64,000 bases of DNA from an uncultured Muribaculaceae bacterium (GCA_905233845.1 CAJOFH010000018.1:1-64000), one strand, 5' to 3'; shown: positions 35,039 through 44,257, numbered from the stretch's first letter. Translations and numbers: made by a program. The notes: a model not told the origin generated them from the sequence alone.

Positions 35039-37780
35039 TTAGTTAGGTATAAACATGTAGTCACCGAGGATGTCGTTGAAGTAGACTGTGTAGTTGCCCG
35101 AAGTAGCTAGAATGTTGAGTCCGTTGTATGTGCCGTTACCAATTGGGAATGTGTTGTCGCCCCAATTGGTGCTCCAATCATTGTTGGCCCGGAACTTAAG
35201 TTCGGAGTCATTGTCAAGAGTGAATGGTATTTTCCAGTTGTGACATGTTACATCGTAGGATGTGTCGAGCATATTCATATCGACGTCGGTCGCCCAATTA
35301 CTGAATTCACCAATGATTCCGATGCTGTTATAGGTGTTAACATTGTTTAAGTGTGTCCAAGTGACTTGATGAGTGATGGGATTGAGGGTGATTTTATAGT
35401 ATCCAGCAGTGTTAACCGAGATATGAATATTAGCATAATCATCGCCGCTATAGAACTGTCCACCAGTCTCGTCACCACCAGAAACAACGTTTGTCCACTC
35501 TCCTGGAGAGCCAATAATCATGAACGCAGTCCCACTTGGAAAGTAACCTGCATATTCCAAGTTATTTCCGTTGTGGAACATTGGCGCCATTGAAGAGCAG
35601 TTGGTGGGATCGTCGCAATTGTTCCAGTTACCATCGCCGATGCATGATCCCACTAGCCACCAAATGTCATCGAAAGTGTTTGGCCTGAAGTTCAGCAGAA
35701 TATTACTAACGTTGGAATAGGCCTCTCCACAGCCACTTGCTGTACCATGGATGCGCAGTTTCAGAGCACCAGTTCCTAACTTCTGGATGCATCTCTTAAG
35801 CTCTGCTTCGGTGGGGTAATAGGTGGTGCTGCTTCCAGCTTCGAAGGTAATGTATGTCCCATCGGCGAAGTTGCTGTTGGCACAAATCTGCAGTTCATAG
35901 TTGGGATGGATGATGTGCTCGTCGTCGGTTATTGCAGACCATGAAGTTGAGACGGTAAGAGTGTAGCCTTCGGGGTCGGTTCTCACTTGTGTGGTGAGCT
36001 GTATGTTAGGGTATGTGATGTCATAACCTGGGTTTTGTGTGTAGGAGCTGTTCTCTTCCAAAACTCCAGCAGGAATTGCAAAGATGTTCTTGCTGATGTC
36101 GAAGTCACAGCCATCAACTGTGCCTCCCTTCTGGTTCCAAGAGATTTCACCAGTAGCACCCATTTCTGTTCCGTATCTATTGAATCGTATCAAGTCGATG
36201 CGACGTCGTCCCTCAAAACCAAATTCTCTTGACCACTCATTGAGTATGCTGTTGAGGTTGGCGCTGCTAGCATTGTTTAATCCAGCTCTATTCCTTACTA
36301 TGTTCAGAGCAGCTAGGCCCTCGCTTGTGCACGAACCGTTATGTGTCCTTGCATCGACCTCTGCAACAATGAGTGGCGCCTCGGCAAATCTAATGAGAGG
36401 GTAGTCGGTGTCGGCAAAGGTGGTGTATGGAATCTCGCTGGTCGTCTTACGGTTAGTGAACTTGAAGTAGCATATCCCGTCATAGTAATAAGTGCTCTCG
36501 GTGATGGGGGCTATTGCGTTAGAATTGTTGTAGATAAACAGGGCGCGTTTGTCGCCAAGGGAGTTTGCCACAGTTCCTGGAGCAGTATTAATGTTCTGCT
36601 GTGTGTTGACATTGAATCTCTCGGCAAAATCGGGTCTTGCTATGTAGCCTCCCCACTGAGAGTTGAGTCCACTTTGGAAAATAGACTCATAATCCGAACC
36701 GTAGCTTCCTGCAACGAGGAATGTCGTTCCCGACCAAGCGAAGTCACCCGAGTTGTCGCTGGAGTAGACGATAGGTAGTATTATCTCGTTTCGAGAGTTT
36801 CCGGTGCCGTTGTCGGCCGAGAAGACACTTTGATAGTTTGACAGGACTCCGCCGCCAGTTATGCACATGCCGTAGGCCGAGTTCATTACGTATTCTGCGT
36901 TTTGCTTAGCGAGGTTCAGAGCCCGATTAAGAATGTTGCTGGATGCGTTCTTAACATAAACTCCCATGTTTAGATGGAGTCTTGCAAGCAGCAATGCGCA
37001 GGCAGCTTTGTCGATGCGTCCGTAGTTGAGTGACATGGGTTCGGCAAGCAAATCGCCACATTCAATAAGTTCATCTTCAATGAAATAGAATACATTGGCG
37101 CGCGATTGTTGTTGAGCATTGATAGTGTTGACACTTGCGTTGGTGTTGGATGGCACTTTTCCGAAGAAATCCATCAGGTAATAGTAGTAGAGTGCCCTGA
37201 GGGTGCGAATCTCGGCGTTGTGCATGTCGTCATGGTTTGCGGTGCTGCTCAGATAGCTGTTGCACAAGTCTATGTTTGCGCATAGGCGTCGATATAGCCC
37301 TTCGGCTTGTGGCAGGTCGCTGCCCCAAGTGTTGGTGTTCATTTCGTGTATGCCATAGTCAGCCCAAAGGCAGTAGGCCTCATCGGTGGTAAGGGTGTTC
37401 ATTTGCCACATCGATCGCAGGAAGGAGCTATGGCTTGGGTCACTAAATCCTGGGATTGATTCTTCGCTGCGCAGTGAGGCGTAGCACCGGTTAAAGAGAG
37501 CTTCCTCATTGTCGACCGATGGCGTGTTACCAAGCAGTATGTCATAAAGATAGGTGATGTCGGCAGCAGTAATGTTGCCGTCTCCATCCACATCGCAGGT
37601 GGTGGCATAGGTTTGTTCGCCGTTAAGCAAGTAGTTGTATATGGCGGTCACGTCGGCCGAGGTTACTGTGCCGTCACCATCCACGTCGCCATTGATAGCC
37701 CACATTGCGGCTGGGCACATTGCAATCGCTATTGCGACCGCAATTTGCATGATGCGTGTAGTGAGATTGTTCATAATCAT
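35039..37780 (-). CDS. Dockerin - SusD - SusE/F fusion protein
   Basis: 913 residues. A signal peptide (cleavage near AAMWA) without lipobox Cys is followed by two dockerin-type calcium loops (DVDGDGTVTSAD at 32-43, DVDGDGNITAAD at 63-74). A SusD/RagB-like helical region follows (about 95-575), with EIRTLRALYYYYLMDFFGKVP and WSREFGFEGRRRIDLIRFNR. The C-terminal third (about 590-913) resembles SusE/SusF: a fibronectin-like part and two tandem starch-binding-like modules (WWLVGSCIGDGNW, IGIIGEFSNWATD). SusD proteins are normally lipoproteins paired with a SusC porin. Here there is no lipid anchor and no susC nearby, so attachment by the dockerin or secretion is possible. Likely role: glycan binding outside the cell. 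Either of two ATGs, 37780 or 37774, could be the start. Confidence 0.88.
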   Translation of the reverse strand: MIMNNLTTRIMQIAVAIAIAMCPAAMWAINGDVDGDGTVTSADVTAIYNYLLNGEQTYATTCDVDGDGNITAADITYLYDILLGNTPSVDNEEALFNRCYASLRSEESIPGFSDPSHSSFLRSMWQMNTLTTDEAYCLWADYGIHEMNTNTWGSDLPQAEGLYRRLCANIDLCNSYLSSTANHDDMHNAEIRTLRALYYYYLMDFFGKVPSNTNASVNTINAQQQSRANVFYFIEDELIECGDLLAEPMSLNYGRIDKAACALLLARLHLNMGVYVKNASSNILNRALNLAKQNAEYVMNSAYGMCITGGGVLSNYQSVFSADNGTGNSRNEIILPIVYSSDNSGDFAWSGTTFLVAGSYGSDYESIFQSGLNSQWGGYIARPDFAERFNVNTQQNINTAPGTVANSLGDKRALFIYNNSNAIAPITESTYYYDGICYFKFTNRKTTSEIPYTTFADTDYPLIRFAEAPLIVAEVDARTHNGSCTSEGLAALNIVRNRAGLNNASSANLNSILNEWSREFGFEGRRRIDLIRFNRYGTEMGATGEISWNQKGGTVDGCDFDISKNIFAIPAGVLEENSSYTQNPGYDITYPNIQLTTQVRTDPEGYTLTVSTSWSAITDDEHIIHPNYELQICANSNFADGTYITFEAGSSTTYYPTEAELKRCIQKLGTGALKLRIHGTASGCGEAYSNVSNILLNFRPNTFDDIWWLVGSCIGDGNWNNCDDPTNCSSMAPMFHNGNNLEYAGYFPSGTAFMIIGSPGEWTNVVSGGDETGGQFYSGDDYANIHISVNTAGYYKITLNPITHQVTWTHLNNVNTYNSIGIIGEFSNWATDVDMNMLDTSYDVTCHNWKIPFTLDNDSELKFRANNDWSTNWGDNTFPIGNGTYNGLNILATSGNYTVYFNDILGDYMFIPN

Positions 37781-37845
37781 TATGTTTTTTAGTTAATGTA
37801 ATGTTCAAAAGAGGAGAGGTATAAAAAAATTGTATTATTTTGCCA

Positions 37846-37873
37846 CAAATATAATAAAAAAAACTAAGAACAA
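37846..37873 (-). promoter_or_regulatory. Possible promoter of the dockerin-SusD gene
   Basis: Minus strand: TTG (37873-37871), 17 bases, TATATTTG (37853-37846). The upstream half overlaps a terminator-like hairpin, so the -33 match may be chance. Confidence 0.35.
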
Positions 37874-37882
37874 GTTCTTAGT
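37854..37882 (-). terminator. Terminator-like hairpin
   Basis: Minus strand: ACTAAGAAC-TT-GTTCTTAGT followed by about nine T. It is the second hairpin after the small lipoprotein gene. Confidence 0.6.
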
Positions 37883-37903
37883 CCTTAGTTTTTATACAAA
37901 AGA

Positions 37904-37945
37904 GCAAAAAAATAAAGCTGTCCTTCACCTAGTGAAAAACAGCTT
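37904..37945 (-). terminator. Terminator of the small lipoprotein gene
   Basis: Minus strand: AAGCTGT and ACAGCTT enclose an inner stem (TTCAC/GTGAA), followed by an AT-rich run with seven T. Confidence 0.65.
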
Positions 37946-37969
37946 CAAAACTTTTTAGCTTGTTGCTAA

Positions 37970-38317
37970 TTACTTCTCAGCTTGAGGAGCCTCTTCGCCT
38001 TCAACTGCCTCTTTTACAGCGTCTTTAGCGTCCTGAGCAGCCTCTTCGATCTTCTCTGCGCCTTCCTTGGCAGCATCCTTAGCAGCGTCCTTTACTTCCT
38101 CAGCCTTGTCGGCAGCCTTGTCGGCAGCCTCATTGATGGCGTCCTTAGCATTGTCAACTGCCTCGTTGATAGCGCTATCAACAGGATTAGCAGTGGTGTC
38201 TTCAACAACCTCAGTGCTTGTAGCAGAGCTCTTGCTTGCGCTGTTGTTGCCAGTAGTTTGGCAAGAGAACAGAGATACGCTAGCGATAACAGCAACTAAT
38301 AAAACTAACTTTTTCAT
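37970..38317 (-). CDS. Small Ala/Lys/Glu-rich helical lipoprotein
   Basis: 115 residues. The lipoprotein signal is MKKLVLLVAVIASVSLFSC with Cys at 19. After a Ser/Thr-rich linker, residues about 50-105 repeat an 11-residue-like pattern of Ala, Lys, Asp and Glu (AADKAADKAEEVKDAAKDAA), predicted as a long amphipathic helix similar to LEA or apolipoprotein-like repeats. Such proteins may stabilise the envelope or be abundant surface proteins. It has its own promoter and terminators, so it is an independent gene. Function unknown. Confidence 0.8.
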   Translation of the reverse strand: MKKLVLLVAVIASVSLFSCQTTGNNSASKSSATSTEVVEDTTANPVDSAINEAVDNAKDAINEAADKAADKAEEVKDAAKDAAKEGAEKIEEAAQDAKDAVKEAVEGEEAPQAEK

Positions 38318-38386
38318 TTCTAAATTTTTTTAATAATAAAACAATAAATAATTTTCTGTGTTTTTTCTGTGTTTCGAAAAACGATG

Positions 38387-38415
38387 CAAATTTATATCAA
38401 AAAATTAATATGCAA
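38387..38415 (-). promoter_or_regulatory. Promoter of the helical lipoprotein gene
   Basis: Minus strand: TTG (38415-38413), 18 bases, TAAATTTG (38394-38387). Confidence 0.5.
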
Positions 38416-38584
38416 ATCTTTTTTTATTTTTTTTTTTGAACAAAAAACGTCAAAAATGGGCAATTTAACAAAACTTCACAAACTTACAATCTATCACTCG
38501 TTTGAGTTATAGGGTCTTTATTGACGAAAATTTTCTTTAAAGCGAATAATGTTAAATTGTCTTTAATATTTTTTTTCTTTGAAA

Positions 38585-40243
38585 TTAGCGGTATAAGAAG
38601 CGTTTTATGCTCTTTTTGGGCGTTTTTTCAAACTCATTTACCATAATCTCGATGCTTGACACTTTTTCGTAGGGTGCAACAAGTTTGTTTAGCTCAGTTT
38701 TCACTGTGTTCATGTGCGCTGGAAGTTGGTCACGAGTCACTCCATCACGGTCCATGGCGTCGTAGTCGGGGTAGACTAGGGCTATTAGTTTGCGATCGCG
38801 GTCCACGACAAGGCTCTCACTCACGTAGAGCATGTTGTTGAGCTTTGCTTCAATCTCTTCAGGGTAGATGTTCTGTCCATTTGCACTCAAGAGCATTGTC
38901 TTTAGTCGACCACGAATAAATATGGTTCCGTCGGCGGTCAGCGTTCCCATGTCGCCGGTGTGTAGCCATCCGTCCTCATGCAGCACCTTGTCGGTGGCTT
39001 CGGTGTTGTGGAAATATCCGCTCATCACGTTTTCACCCTTGATGCAAATCTCGCCAGGGATGTTCTCGGGATCATCGCTCAATATTTTACATTCCATGAT
39101 GCCTGGCAGCACGCGACCTGCACTGTGTAGCACAAACTCTCGCCATGGTGTGTGGCTCACGAGCGGTGCGCACTCGGTCATTCCATAGCCCACAGTGAAG
39201 GGGAATTTTATTTTATAAAGGAAATCCTCGACCTCGGCGTTGAAAGGTGCGCCACCCACAATCACCTCCTCAAACTCTCCACCAAAGGCTTCGATGAGAC
39301 GCTCGCGTATGCGGTCGTATATTTTGCGGTCAAGATAGGGAACAGCAAGAGCCCAGCGCAACTTGGTCCTGCTGATCATGGGCACTATCATCTTGCTGTA
39401 GATCTTTTCGAGAACCAGTGGTACACATATTACAAGATGTGGCTTGATTTCTTGCATGGCCTTCACAATAACCTTGGGAGCGGGGATGCGTCCTAGCAGA
39501 GTGATGTGTGAGCCAACGGCTAATGGTGTGAGCATGTCGAATGCGCAACCATAGGCATGAGCAAGTGGAAGGAACGAGACGCAGCGTGTGCCACGACGGT
39601 GCAGCTGCGAGTTGATGCCGTAGACGATGTTTCCAGCCAGGTTGTTGCCAGTGAGCATCACTCCCTTGCTAAATCCCGTGGTTCCGCTGGTGTAGTTTAT
39701 CTCCATGAGCTCTTTGTTGTCACGCTCTATGTAGTTGATGCCAGCAGCGGTGAATCCATTGGGATATGTTTGCTGCATGAGAGTGTCGGCGTTCTCAATC
39801 ACTTGGTCAATGTGCTCATCTTCGTTCTGAGCAAGCAGTTTGCCGGTGTCAAGTGATACAGCAGCGCGAATGTGGCGCATATTGTCGAAGTCGAACGATT
39901 CCCAGATGGCGTTGCTGGCGAAGAGCACTTCGGCCTCGCTATGGTTGATGATGTGCTGTGCGTCGCGTGGGTTAAACTCCTGCAGGATGGGCACGATGAC
40001 GGCTCCGTAAGTGATGGTTCCCAAGAACACAATTACCCAGCTGGGTGTGTTTTTGCCGATTAGTGCAACACGGTCTCCAGGTTTGAGTCCACACTCTTTA
40101 TATATAAGGTGTAGGCGTGCGATGCGCTTGGCAAAGTCGCCGTAGGTTAGAGTTTGCTTGGTGTTATAGTCACTAAGAGCGGGCAGGTCCCAATTGTTTC
40201 GGAAGCTCTGCTCAAAAATCTTTATGGTGTTTTCCTTCATCAT
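38585..40243 (-). CDS. Long-chain acyl-CoA ligase (AMP-forming)
   Basis: 552 residues from the ATG at 40243, chosen over an upstream in-frame TTG/ATG region because the promoter at 40289-40318 lies there. It activates fatty acids to acyl-CoA through an acyl-adenylate. Motifs: YTSGTTGFSKGVML (P-loop like), GYGMTECAPLVS, GWLHTGDMG and the C-terminal Lys in TPKKSIKRFLY. This length fits the long-chain ligases of Bacteroidetes. It stands alone, divergent from glgB. The substrate chain length cannot be told from sequence by eye. Confidence 0.93.
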   Translation of the reverse strand: MMKENTIKIFEQSFRNNWDLPALSDYNTKQTLTYGDFAKRIARLHLIYKECGLKPGDRVALIGKNTPSWVIVFLGTITYGAVIVPILQEFNPRDAQHIINHSEAEVLFASNAIWESFDFDNMRHIRAAVSLDTGKLLAQNEDEHIDQVIENADTLMQQTYPNGFTAAGINYIERDNKELMEINYTSGTTGFSKGVMLTGNNLAGNIVYGINSQLHRRGTRCVSFLPLAHAYGCAFDMLTPLAVGSHITLLGRIPAPKVIVKAMQEIKPHLVICVPLVLEKIYSKMIVPMISRTKLRWALAVPYLDRKIYDRIRERLIEAFGGEFEEVIVGGAPFNAEVEDFLYKIKFPFTVGYGMTECAPLVSHTPWREFVLHSAGRVLPGIMECKILSDDPENIPGEICIKGENVMSGYFHNTEATDKVLHEDGWLHTGDMGTLTADGTIFIRGRLKTMLLSANGQNIYPEEIEAKLNNMLYVSESLVVDRDRKLIALVYPDYDAMDRDGVTRDQLPAHMNTVKTELNKLVAPYEKVSSIEIMVNEFEKTPKKSIKRFLYR

Positions 40244-40288
40244 AATGCGATGATGTTTTTGATTTTTTGCAATAGTTTTTTCAGCCCA

Positions 40289-40318
40289 CAAAATTAACGA
40301 AAAAATCTAAAACTGCAA
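40289..40318 (-). promoter_or_regulatory. Promoter of the acyl-CoA ligase gene
   Basis: Minus strand: TTG (40318-40316), 19 bases, TAATTTTG (40296-40289). It is back to back with the glgB promoter, only seven bases away. Confidence 0.6.
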
Positions 40319-40324
40319 AAAATG

Positions 40325-40355
40325 TTGCAATCGTCGTCGTTTTTTGCTATTTTTG
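40325..40355 (+). promoter_or_regulatory. Promoter of glgB
   Basis: TTG (40325-40327), 20 bases, TATTTTTG (40348-40355). The leader to the ATG is about 135 bases, long enough for a regulatory structure, though I see none clearly. Confidence 0.6.
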
Positions 40356-40494
40356 CACCAAAGAAAAATTATCGCCAGTGAAATCGGTTAACTGCACTTC
40401 ATATTAGGTTTTGCCCTCTAAATCCATTGGCTAAGCAAAAAGAGGCTAACTTTGTTGTGATTTTTTTAGACATTACACATTATATAATAATATT

Positions 40495-42570
40495 ATGAAG
40501 AAGAAAACACTCTCCATCATCAAGGATGACCCTTGGCTGGAACCCTTTGAGGAGGCCATAGTGGGTCGCCACAACGATTTTTTGAACAAAGAAAAAGAGC
40601 TCACTGGCGATGGCGGCAGTCTTGTCGATTTTGCTAATGCTTACAACTACTACGGTCTTCACCACACTTCTAAAGGGTGGGTGTTGCGTGAATGGGCACC
40701 TAACGCCACCGAGATTTTTGTGGTTGGCGACTTCAACAACTGGACTGAGTGCGCCCCCTACAAGATGCGCCAGCTTGAGAATGGCAACTGGGAGATTACA
40801 TTGCCCGAGCGTGGAATGAAGCATGGTGACCTTTTCAAACTTAGTGTTCACTGGAATGGTGGACAGGGCGAACGCATCCCCGCCTATGCTACACGTGTAG
40901 TTCAGGACGACAACACCAAAATATTCTCGGCTCAAGTGTGGAACCCCGAGGAAAAATACGAGTTCAAGATTAAGAACTTCAAGCCCAATGTGCAGCCACT
41001 GCTCATCTATGAGTGCCACATCGGTATGGCTCAGAATCGTGAGGGAGTGGGAACCTACGAGGAGTTTCGCACCAATATTTTGCCACGAATAGCTGATGAC
41101 GGCTACAATGCCATTCAAATTATGGCGATTCAGGAGCATCCCTACTATGGCTCTTTTGGCTACCATGTATCAAGTTTCTATGCCGCTTCGAGCCGATTTG
41201 GCACTCCCGAGGAGCTGAAACACCTCATCGATGACGCACACTCTCGTGGCATCGCCGTGATTATGGATATCGTGCACTCGCATGCGGTGAAGAACGAGGT
41301 GGAAGGCTTGGGTCGTTTCGATGGCAGCTATGACCTCTATTTCTATGGCGACGGCAAGCGCGAGCATCCAGCTTGGGACTCTCTGTGCTTCGACTACGGC
41401 AAGAATGCTGTGCTCAACTTCTTGCTGAGCAACTGTAAGTTCTGGCTTGAGGAGTATAAATTCGACGGCTTCCGTTTTGATGGCGTGACATCGATGCTCT
41501 ACTACAACCATGGACTGGGTCAGGCATTTGGTGGCTATGAGGATTACTATAATGGTAACCAGGACACCAACGCTATCACTTACCTCACCCTTGCCAACAA
41601 GCTGATTCACGAGGTAAATCCTCACGCGATAACCATTGCCGAGGAGATGAGCGGCATGCCAGGCTTGGCACGTAAGGTAAAGGACGGTGGCATCGGCTTT
41701 GACTACCGCATGGCGATGGGCATCCCCGACTACTGGATTAAGACCATCAAGGAGCAGAAGGACGAGCACTGGAAGCCCACGTCAATATTCTGGGAACTCA
41801 CAAACCGTCGTGCTGACGAGAAGACCATCTCATATGCCGAGAGCCACGATCAGGCTTTGGTGGGCGACAAGACTATCATTTTCCGACTGATTGACAAGGA
41901 GATGTACTGGCACATGATGACAGGCGACGACAATGGAGTGGTGAGCCGTGGCGTGGCTTTGCATAAGCTCATCAGGCTAGTGACTGCATCGACCATCAAC
42001 GGAGGCTACCTCAACTTCATGGGTAACGAGTGGGGCCATCCCGAGTGGATTGACTTCCCACGCGATGGCAACGGTTGGAGCTATAAGTACGCCCGCCGTC
42101 AGTGGGACCTTGTGGACCGTGAGGACCTCAAATATCAGTTCCTTAATAATTGGGACAATGATGTGATGCACTTGATAGGTGGCACGCACAACTTCCAGGC
42201 ACTGCCCATCCGCAAACTTTGGGACAAGGACGATGACCAGATACTTGCCTATATGCGTGGTGACCTTGTGTTTGTGTTCAACTTCAACCCAGTGCAGTCG
42301 TTCAGCGACTATGGTTTCTTGGCTCCAGCAGGGGAGTATCACGGTGTGATGAATAGCGACAATGCGCGCTATGGCGGTTACGGCAATGTGGACGAGGGCG
42401 TGAATCACCTCACCCAGTCCGACCCACTATATGACAGCGCCGGTTTGGGATGGCTGAAGCTCTACATTCCTGCTCGCTCTGCCTTGATTTTGCGTCTTCA
42501 GCCTGGGCGTCCAAAAGCTGCTCGCAAACCTGCCGCAAAGAAGGCCCCAAAGAAGAAAACCAAAAAGTGA
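40495..42570 (+). CDS. glgB: 1,4-alpha-glucan (glycogen) branching enzyme
   Basis: 691 residues, of the eukaryote-like GH13 subtype often found in Bacteroidetes. It moves alpha-1,4 chains to make alpha-1,6 branches in glycogen. A CBM48 domain (about 45-150, EIFVVGDFNNWTE) precedes the catalytic barrel. The acid residues sit in FRFDGVTSMLYY (nucleophile Asp), ITIAEEMSGMP (Glu) and YAESHDQALVGDK (Asp). The all-beta C-terminal domain is followed by an unusual basic tail of about 20 residues (RPKAARKPAAKKAPKKK). No other glycogen genes are in the window. A hairpin overlapping the stop codon probably ends transcription. Confidence 0.97.
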   Translation: MKKKTLSIIKDDPWLEPFEEAIVGRHNDFLNKEKELTGDGGSLVDFANAYNYYGLHHTSKGWVLREWAPNATEIFVVGDFNNWTECAPYKMRQLENGNWEITLPERGMKHGDLFKLSVHWNGGQGERIPAYATRVVQDDNTKIFSAQVWNPEEKYEFKIKNFKPNVQPLLIYECHIGMAQNREGVGTYEEFRTNILPRIADDGYNAIQIMAIQEHPYYGSFGYHVSSFYAASSRFGTPEELKHLIDDAHSRGIAVIMDIVHSHAVKNEVEGLGRFDGSYDLYFYGDGKREHPAWDSLCFDYGKNAVLNFLLSNCKFWLEEYKFDGFRFDGVTSMLYYNHGLGQAFGGYEDYYNGNQDTNAITYLTLANKLIHEVNPHAITIAEEMSGMPGLARKVKDGGIGFDYRMAMGIPDYWIKTIKEQKDEHWKPTSIFWELTNRRADEKTISYAESHDQALVGDKTIIFRLIDKEMYWHMMTGDDNGVVSRGVALHKLIRLVTASTINGGYLNFMGNEWGHPEWIDFPRDGNGWSYKYARRQWDLVDREDLKYQFLNNWDNDVMHLIGGTHNFQALPIRKLWDKDDDQILAYMRGDLVFVFNFNPVQSFSDYGFLAPAGEYHGVMNSDNARYGGYGNVDEGVNHLTQSDPLYDSAGLGWLKLYIPARSALILRLQPGRPKAARKPAAKKAPKKKTKK

Positions 42571-42598
42571 AGAAAAAGGAACCGACCCCTTTTCTTCA
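42568..42598 (+). repeat. 31-nt palindromic element, copy 1 (terminator-like)
   Basis: TGAAGAAAA pairs with TTTTCTTCA around a GC-rich centre (AGGAACCGACCCC). It includes the glgB stop codon. An almost identical copy, one base different, lies at 42656-42686. Confidence 0.75.
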
Positions 42599-42655
42599 TT
42601 AAATGGGTAAAAACGGAACAAGAAGGACAAAATTATAGTCAAAATGTTGTATAAA

Positions 42656-42686
42656 TGAAGAAAAAGGAACCGACCCTTTTTCTTCA
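42656..42686 (+). repeat. 31-nt palindromic element, copy 2
   Basis: TGAAGAAAAAG and CTTTTTCTTCA pair perfectly over 11 bp. It ends 13 bases before the ATG of the LOG-family gene, so it may shape that gene's translation or block read-through from glgB. Confidence 0.75.
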
Positions 42687-42699
42687 CTTGTGGTGAAAA

Positions 42700-43242
42700 A
42701 TGAAAATTGTTGTTTATTGTTCGGCGAATTCTGATTTGCCGCATGAGATTGTTGACATAGCTTCCGCTTTAGGGCGGTGGATAGGGGAGGGCGGTCACAC
42801 GCTCGTCTATGGCGGTGTGAACGCCGGTTTGATGCATGTGACAGCTCAAGCGGCTCGTGAGGCGGGATGCAAAAGAATTGTGGGCATAGTTCCAAAGTTC
42901 TTCAAGCATCGTGCCGACCCGTTGTGCACCAAGCTGAAACTTGCCCGCGACCTTAACGACCGCAAGTCGATGCTCATTGGCAATGGTGACGTCTTTGTGG
43001 TGCTGCCTGGCGGTCTTGGCACTATCGACGAGTGGGTGTCGACACTTTCGCACATAGTGGTAGAGGGCAGCGATCGAGCAATCATCGTGGTAAACTATAA
43101 GGGCATGTACTTGGCCCAGACAGAACAGTTGCGCAACACGGCTAGTTCTCAGTTTGCCCGCGCCGCAAGCATTGACCGTTCCATTTTGGTCAACGACTCA
43201 CAAGAATTAATCAACAAATTAAATGAAATAAGTATGCTATGA
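42700..43242 (+). CDS. LOG-family (TIGR00730) nucleotide phosphoribohydrolase-like protein
   Basis: 180 residues with a Rossmann-like fold. The family signature is LPGGLGTIDEW; GYGGVNAGLM-like sequence LVYGGVNAGLMHVTA precedes it. Members release the base from cytokinin riboside 5'-monophosphate or related nucleotides and are often misannotated as lysine decarboxylase. In a gut bacterium the likely role is cleaving an AMP- or IMP-type nucleotide. Its stop overlaps the start of a cobalamin adenosyltransferase gene by four bases (ATGA), so the two are coupled. I see no promoter between the hairpins upstream; it may read through from glgB. Confidence 0.9.
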   Translation: MKIVVYCSANSDLPHEIVDIASALGRWIGEGGHTLVYGGVNAGLMHVTAQAAREAGCKRIVGIVPKFFKHRADPLCTKLKLARDLNDRKSMLIGNGDVFVVLPGGLGTIDEWVSTLSHIVVEGSDRAIIVVNYKGMYLAQTEQLRNTASSQFARAASIDRSILVNDSQELINKLNEISML

Positions 43243-43799
43243 AATCAAAAGTTTATACCCTCACTGGCGACAAGGGCACTACTTCACTTGTTGGTGGTCA
43301 ACGAGTTGCCAAAGACGATATCCGCGTTGAGGCCTATGGCACAGTCGACGAGCTGAATTCTCACATTGGCCAAGTGGCGCATGCGCTTAAAGGCAAGATG
43401 CCCGACGTGGAGCAGTTGCTTTTTAAGGTTCAGAACAAGCTTTTCAACTTGGGCGCCTATTTGGCAACTGAGCAGACTGACGTTCAATCGCCTGTCTATG
43501 GTCTGCAGGACGAAGATGTGAAGGCTATTGAGGCAATGATTGACAAGATGGACGAGCAACTGCCGCCCATGCGTGGATTCATCTTGCCTGGTGGTGCCGA
43601 TGCTGCTGTACTTTGTGACGTGTGCCGCACCGTGACCCGCCGTGCCGAGCGTCGCGTGGTGACACTATCTTTAGAGCGACCTCTTAATCCGCTGGCTCAG
43701 CGTTATCTTAACCGCCTGAGCGATTTCTTCTTCATCTTGGCTCGCTATATCAACGTTACCAATCATGTAGAAGAAGTTCTTTGGGATAAGAACGCTTGA
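43239..43799 (+). CDS. pduO: Cob(I)alamin adenosyltransferase, PduO type
   Basis: 186 residues. It transfers adenosyl from ATP to cob(I)alamin to make coenzyme B12. The N-terminal signature TLTGDKGTTSLVGGQRVAKD and the continuing VEAYGTVDELNSHIG bind ATP. FILPGGADAAVLCDVCRTVTRRAER holds the conserved Arg-rich motif, and YLNRLSDFFFILAR closes the helical bundle. The family forms trimers in the cytoplasm. It overlaps the LOG-family gene by four bases. No B12-dependent enzyme or B12 riboswitch is seen nearby. Confidence 0.95.
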   Translation: MKSKVYTLTGDKGTTSLVGGQRVAKDDIRVEAYGTVDELNSHIGQVAHALKGKMPDVEQLLFKVQNKLFNLGAYLATEQTDVQSPVYGLQDEDVKAIEAMIDKMDEQLPPMRGFILPGGADAAVLCDVCRTVTRRAERRVVTLSLERPLNPLAQRYLNRLSDFFFILARYINVTNHVEEVLWDKNA

Positions 43800-44071
43800 T
43801 TTTTCATCTATTTTATTCTTGGTCAGTGTCGTAGGCGCTGGCGGTCTGGTTGTGTTGAGGGGTAAGTTCCCAAACATCATTTAATAAATTGTTGCTATTT
43901 TGATGCCAAAGGAGAGAATAACTTCTTTGGTATCTTGTTTTGAGAAGAAACGCTTTTTTTCAAAAAAAATGAACTTTTTTCTTGGTGCGCAAAAAGGCTG
44001 CGGTGTGATGTTGTTACTTTGCAGCGTGAAAAAGATAAAAGGTGTTCATTGACATGTTTTTCACTCAAGAT

Positions 44072-44154
44072 ACGACTGTGGCGAAATTGGTAGACGCATT
44101 AGATTTAAGCTCTAATGGACGTAGTCCGTAAGGGTTCGATTCCCTTCAGTCGTA
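44072..44154 (+). tRNA. tRNA-Leu (anticodon UAA)
   Basis: 83 nt. The acceptor arm ACGACTG pairs with CAGTCGT. The anticodon stem TTAGA/TCTAA encloses a loop with TAA as anticodon. A long variable arm fits class II tRNA-Leu. The T arm AAGGG-TTCGATT-CCCTT is perfect. The discriminator base is A and CCA is not encoded. A C-rich/T-rich stretch with TTACTTTG upstream could be part of its promoter. No integrated element or attachment-site repeat is seen at its 3' end. Confidence 0.95.
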
Positions 44155-44257
44155 CAAAGCAAATAATGCTGGGCGGTTTTTATTGCATTCCCTGTCTCAG
44201 TAACATATGGTGGTGTGCGAGATTACCTTGACAAAAGGTGATTTAGCCTCCGCCTTT

